Positions 28,101-34,100 of a stretch of DNA of 64,000 bases are shown here, one piece after another. The stretch covers positions 18,415 through 82,414 of the forward strand of contig NZ_JYNN01000011.1 in the NCBI RefSeq assembly GCF_000934765.1. The letters run 5' to 3'. The stretch's first letter is position 1, and each line of letters starts with the position of its first letter. The notes under the pieces are model-generated. The model saw only the letters and a list, made by a program, of their open reading frames with translations. It was not told where the DNA came from and did not search any database. The stretch comes from Thiomicrospira microaerophila. GTDB taxonomy: Bacteria > Pseudomonadota > Gammaproteobacteria > Thiomicrospirales > Thiomicrospiraceae. A program made the position numbers and the translations under genes.

Positions 28101-31100
28101 TCGCGCTGCCCAAGGGTGAACAGGAGTTCCGTTAGGTTGATGTTTTGCCAATCCGGTGTGCTATTGTCGGGGTTTAACAGGTCTGCTAAGGACATGTTGG
28201 CGAGTTTGAGCAATTCAAGACCGGGGATGTCAAAGCCGATATTGGGCAGTGCTAGCCCCAGTTGGTCTAGGCTGAGCCCTTGCCAATCGATTTGCCCGGC
28301 AAGGCCACTGAGGCTGGCTAGGTTGAAGCTGGGTAATGTGGGTAGACTGAAGTCGATGAACGGGAATTGCGCCATCGAGAGGTTAAAGTCGGGCAGCGTT
28401 ATTTTTGCCGCAAGCTCGGCGCTGAGTTCAAAGGTGTTGATGTTGAATGGGAGGTCTTCAACACGCATCTCTAGGTCTTCAATGAGTGGCGTGGTGCCAT
28501 CGGCTTTTGTGAGCGCAATCGAACCGACATTGAGTTGACCGATCATGCCGCTTTGGTTGTTGATGTCGGCGAGCATGACCACACCGGCAAGCCCGCTGAG
28601 GTTAAGCTGAACACCGGCACCTCCCTCACCCACGGTGAGCGCGGTTTGTCCTTGGTTGAGTGTGATGATAAAGCCGTGCTGAGAGACACCGGCTTCGAGT
28701 TCCATTTGTTCGCGTACGATACCCACTTGCCCAGATAGGGTGTAGCTCACATCGCCAAACGAGAGTCCTAGGTCTAAATCCGCACCCAGTGCAAAAAATT
28801 CGTGGTGTCGCGCGTCTGTGTAGTCAAACGCGAGTCCATCAAAGCCGGCCTTTTTGGCTTGGCCTGTGGTGTTAAAACCTAGGTTAACGCTGCGAATTTG
28901 CGCGATCGCTAAACCGCTAAGTGGATTATCTTGGTCATCTGTTAAACCTAAGTGTCCGACACGCAAGACCCCTGCCGCACCTTGATCAGACAACACAAAA
29001 CCGCCGTTAATCTCGCTGGCACTCAATTTTACGCTTCCGGCCACTAGGCTGAGTGCGCCTTCTTCTAGCGTGATTTGTAAATCCTCAGCGCCGTATTGAC
29101 TTACGGTTGCATAGGCACTCACTTCACTGCCGGCAATGCCCGCAATGATCTGTCCGCTAAAGGCGATTTGCTTACCTAAAGCGCCATCAAGATCAAGCGC
29201 CATATCAATACCGGCCATCACTTCAAGCGCTATCGCCTTGTCAGCGGAAAAATCCAATACACTGCCATCTGCAGCGGCTTGGTTAATCACCAAACTCATG
29301 CGCTCACCTGCCAAAGTGATATCGTTCACACCGACCAACTCGGCAGACACTACCGATGCTTTACCCGCCGTCCAATTGCGTAAGTTTTCACCCTCACCGC
29401 GCTCACTGAACAAGCCGAGAACAAAATCCATTTCGGTGACGTTTAGACCAGCTGCGTCAGGCGTCCCCCCTTGACTACCCACAAACGCGTTTAAGCCGCC
29501 GCCAGCGATTACTAGACGATCGACCGCCACTGTGTTGCCTTGGGCATCTTGTGCCGTGGTGATGGCTTTTTCAAGCGCAAAGTAGCCATCAACCTGCATA
29601 AAACCAAACACATCGAGTGCCATATCACCCGAAACGCGCATTTGTTGGCCGACCGAACCATCCAGCTCTAATGTAAATGAGGTAGAGATACCTGTTGCCA
29701 CGACTAGTTCAGAAACCGCAAAGTCAACCACGAGATTCGGGTCGATATCTGCCACCAAATTAGGCTGTGTAATCACTTCACCCTTTTGCAAAACCGTGAT
29801 ATTGGCTTGCGCGGCGGTAGGTTGGGTATTGACTTGCAATAAATTAAGCGGGGTTCCGGCTAAAGCGCCTTTGAAGGTAATATCCCACGTTCCCGGTGCT
29901 TTACGCACTATGCTGAGATCGGTACCTTCGGGCAAAGCCGCGATTAATGCGGATTTGATCGCGGCGGAATTGGCATCAAATGCAATGTTATCGGTTGTAT
30001 AGGTTTGAGCGCCATGATTTAAACTGAGGGTAAAATGACCGTGTGCCTCAGTTTGGAGCACGAGGCGCTGTACTTCATTGACCGCGGGCGTGGTGACAGT
30101 AACGGCATTATCACGAACCAGGCCTTGCTGTACCAAAGCTAAGCTGGCATGACCGGTAATCGGCGCAACACTCGCACGTATTTTGCCGATATCAATCCCT
30201 GCAAGCGCACCCCTAAACTCAATTGTCCAGCGTCCGTTATCCACCGTTACATCAAAATCCGCTGCTGTGCCTGCCCCAGTTGCAACCAGTGCATTTAGGA
30301 TAGCTTCGGCACTGGCATTAAAGCCTAGGCTCGTTGTCGTGTAATCCTGACCATCAATGTCAAATACAAGGTTTAACTGCGTGTCGATTTGCGGATTCAC
30401 ACGAACCTGCTGGAACTCTGCAAAAACTTCTTCAACCGCTGTTTTCGTTCGAGTTTGTCCATCACGTACTGTCGTAATCGTGACATTCACACCATTTTTA
30501 TCAAAGGCTGTAATCTGCGGAATATCTTGATAAGCCAGTTTACCGATAAAATCGATAAAAAAGGCTGGATTATTTATGTGTGAGCTGGCATCAAAGGTTA
30601 CTTTAACTTTATTTTTACCTAATGCCTTATCAAGCGCGGCCTGCAACTTTCCAGCTGTCGATGTATGACTTTGTGGTGAAAAATCGATACGTCCAGTATC
30701 CACCCCGTTCACCGTGAGTTTGTAATTGGTGAGCAAACCAGCCGCGGTACTCAAATGAATGCGTTGACGTTCACTCACATTCTGGCCTGTGGTTTCATAG
30801 CCTGTGACAATCACCTCACCATCCTGCAACGTGGTGACGCTAACGGTTGGCGTCGGCAAACTTAATGCCACCGCTAAATTTGTAACGGGTTTACCCGCTA
30901 ATGAACCAATAAATTCAATATCAAAACCCGTATCGCGCTGACCCGTGACCTGCACATTGCCTTGACCTATGCCGCTAAAGCCTTCTAACTTCACTAACAG
31001 TGCCAAACGAAGTTGTTCATCGGTCATGTCACCCGTAATAACGATCTGGGCTTGTTGCTGACCGTACATCAGTGTGAGTTCACCTTGTGAAGCATCCGTT

Positions 31101-34100
31101 TTTAATTGGTATTGTGCATTCAAGGTTTCAGGGTTTAGGGTTACAGATGTCATTTCAGCTTGACCCGTAACTTTTTCTGTCACTTGGGCGCTAACGCTCG
31201 GCACCTGGGCGCTAAGGGTTAGAGCAGAATAATCCGTGCCCGCTAAATCTCCAGCAAACTCTATGATAAAACCTTCTGCATGGGTGCCTTTGACATGGAT
31301 ATTACCTGCCACATTTTCCACGCCTGATTGAATTAACACCTCTTCAACTTTAGCTTGAATTTCAGCGCGTAAACTGGCTGCTGTACGGTTAAGCGCAAAG
31401 CCAGCAATCGCTTGATAACCCATGTACTCAAAAACGAGATCACCGAGGACTAAATCCGTATCCACTTTTAGCTGAGTAGTCTGTTTAATATCAGGTTGTG
31501 CAATCGGGGTACCTTGAGTGGATAGGTTTTTGTTGATCACTAAATCCAGGTTTTCAGCCTGCACCATTAAATCATCAACACCGACAAACGCGGCTGAGGC
31601 GACAGAAGATTGCAAAGCCATCCATTGACGCGTGCTGTTATTGATATCGGTCATCAGCGCCAACGCCATGTCTGCGCCGGTTAAATTAAAGCCTAGTGCC
31701 GAATCTGTGCCTGCATTAGCGCCAGCAAAAGCATCCACTTGATGCGTGCCTAACGTCAGGATATCGACAGTGACGTCTTGACCATCAGAAAGTCTGACCT
31801 CCGCACGGGTTTTCTCAATCGCGAAATTTCCTTGTACCGCCACAAAACCGGCTACATCAAGGTTTAAATTATCCGCACGGACTTTGGTAACTGAACCGGA
31901 TGTACCAAAATTCACTTCACCGACCGTACCACCGAAGTCAATTTTATCCTGACCAGAACGGTTATAAATGAGCTCAAAACGGCCATTCAGCGTAACCTGC
32001 GTGACCCCCACTAACGCCGCATCACCTATCGCATAGATGGCATAGCGGGTTTGCGCGTCCTGCTCAAAAATCGCCATCATGAAGTCAGCCTGGCTCAATT
32101 GCGCTCGCATCGACTCCATACCCAAATAAGCGTTGACCTGCTGCCCTGTCATCAGAAGGGTGACTGAGTTATCTTCAGCCACTTGACGTGCAAAACTAAA
32201 ATCACCGGAAATACCCACGCCGCCTTCAATATCGGCCACCAGGTTGGTCACATTCAATGCAAAATAAGGCGATTCGCCTACTGCGGCGGGCAGTGTAAGG
32301 GTTTTAGATAAATCCCCAACGGTGAGGGTGCGGGGATGTTGAGCGTAATCTATCTCACTGGTGTTGTATTGTAAGCGTGCGCTATCAGCACGGAGGCGAT
32401 CCGTTATAAAACCGGCCCCTTCAAGAACAATATTACCTTCCACATCTAATGCTAGGGTTTTGTCCGCTTTAATCAATAACGCCAAATCCCCCTGCGTGAC
32501 ACCCGCTCTAAAATCAGACAGACCAAACAGGGTGACAACTTGGTCACCTAGAATAATCAACTCATCTTGATCTTTAGAAAAGGCTAACTGACCGGACAGG
32601 GTAAACACATCGCCTAAACTCAAATCAACCCAGCCCTCAATCGCAAAACCGAGCTTACTAAGGTCAATATTATTAAAATCAAACCCAGATAAATTCACAT
32701 TCGGGAAAGCAAAATCAGGCAGGTTTAAATCAAAAATCGACAAGTTAAGTTCAGGCAAATTGAGTTTAGGCAAGGCTAACACAAACGCCGGCAAACTCAG
32801 ACTTGGCCAGTCAATATTTAAGTCTGGAAAATGGTCTGACAAATCAGGTAAGGTCATATCCAACCAATCAAAACCAACATCAGGGAAAGACAAGGACAGA
32901 CCAGGCAAATCAAACCCGTTCAATGCGCTGAGGAAATTTTTCAAGGAAATATCAGGCAAGCCAACATCGGGCCATTCAACTGACCAATCCAACTCGGAAA
33001 AACTTGGCCAAGACAAGGTCACATCCGGAAAGCTAATTGTCATACCTGGCAAGCCAATCATTTTAATCGCTAAAATGATATCAGGCACCTTCATATCGCC
33101 CCAATTGAAATCAATCGAGGGTAAGTCGAAATCAGCCAATACCGCTTTGATGGCATCAAAATCAAAATCGGCCCATTTTACATTTGGCCAAGGTAGCGTG
33201 AGCGTGCCTAAATGCAACTGTAAATCCGGCCAATCCATCGTGCGCCAATTAGGGCTTAATCCCTCAATATCAAAGTCGAATTTTAAGCCAGGTAAGTTCA
33301 TTCTTGGCAAGGCAAACATCAACTCTGGAAAGCTTAACGCTGGCCAATCAAAGGCCGGGAACAAGTCGTTTAATCCAGCTAAGGATACATAAGGCCAATT
33401 CAGATCAATCTCAGGAAAGCTAAGCTCAAAACCGGGTAAATCAAAACCCGGTAAGGCAAAGCCCAATTCAGGTAAACTTAAGCTTGGCAAATCAATATTG
33501 GGCAACAATCCACTTAAATCGAAGCTTGGCAAATTTAAACTGGGCAGGCCTGGTAGGCTTAAATCCACAAAGGGAAAGGCCGTAAGCGATAAATCAAAGC
33601 TCGGCAAATTAAGATTAAAATCCAAATCCAAGTTCGGGTCAAAATCAAATAGGTTGAAGTTAAAGGGTAAGTTAATGGGCATAAAACTTAAATCGGCAAT
33701 CAACGGTGTCACGCCATCCGCCTCGGTCAATGCCACAGCGCCGACGCTCAACAGTCCCGCCGCCCCAGACTGGCCGGCAATATTCGCAATCATGCCAGCG
33801 CCGCTCAGACCGGTTAAACGCAACATTGCACCACCCGGTGCTTCGCCAATGGTTAAAGCAGTTTCGCCATTTGCCAAGGTCATCAGCAATACATCCTGCG
33901 CCGCCTGCCCTTCAATGACATCCATTTTTGTTTTAGTAAAGCCGAATTGACCCGACAAGGCGTAGGCCACTGGTCCTGCCGATAAGGCTAGATCAATATC
34001 TGCGTTAATCGCAATGAAATCATGAAACTTTGGGTCTGCGTAATCAAAATAAGTCGAATCTAAACTTGAGGTCACGGCTTGACCACTGGTGTTAAAACCT

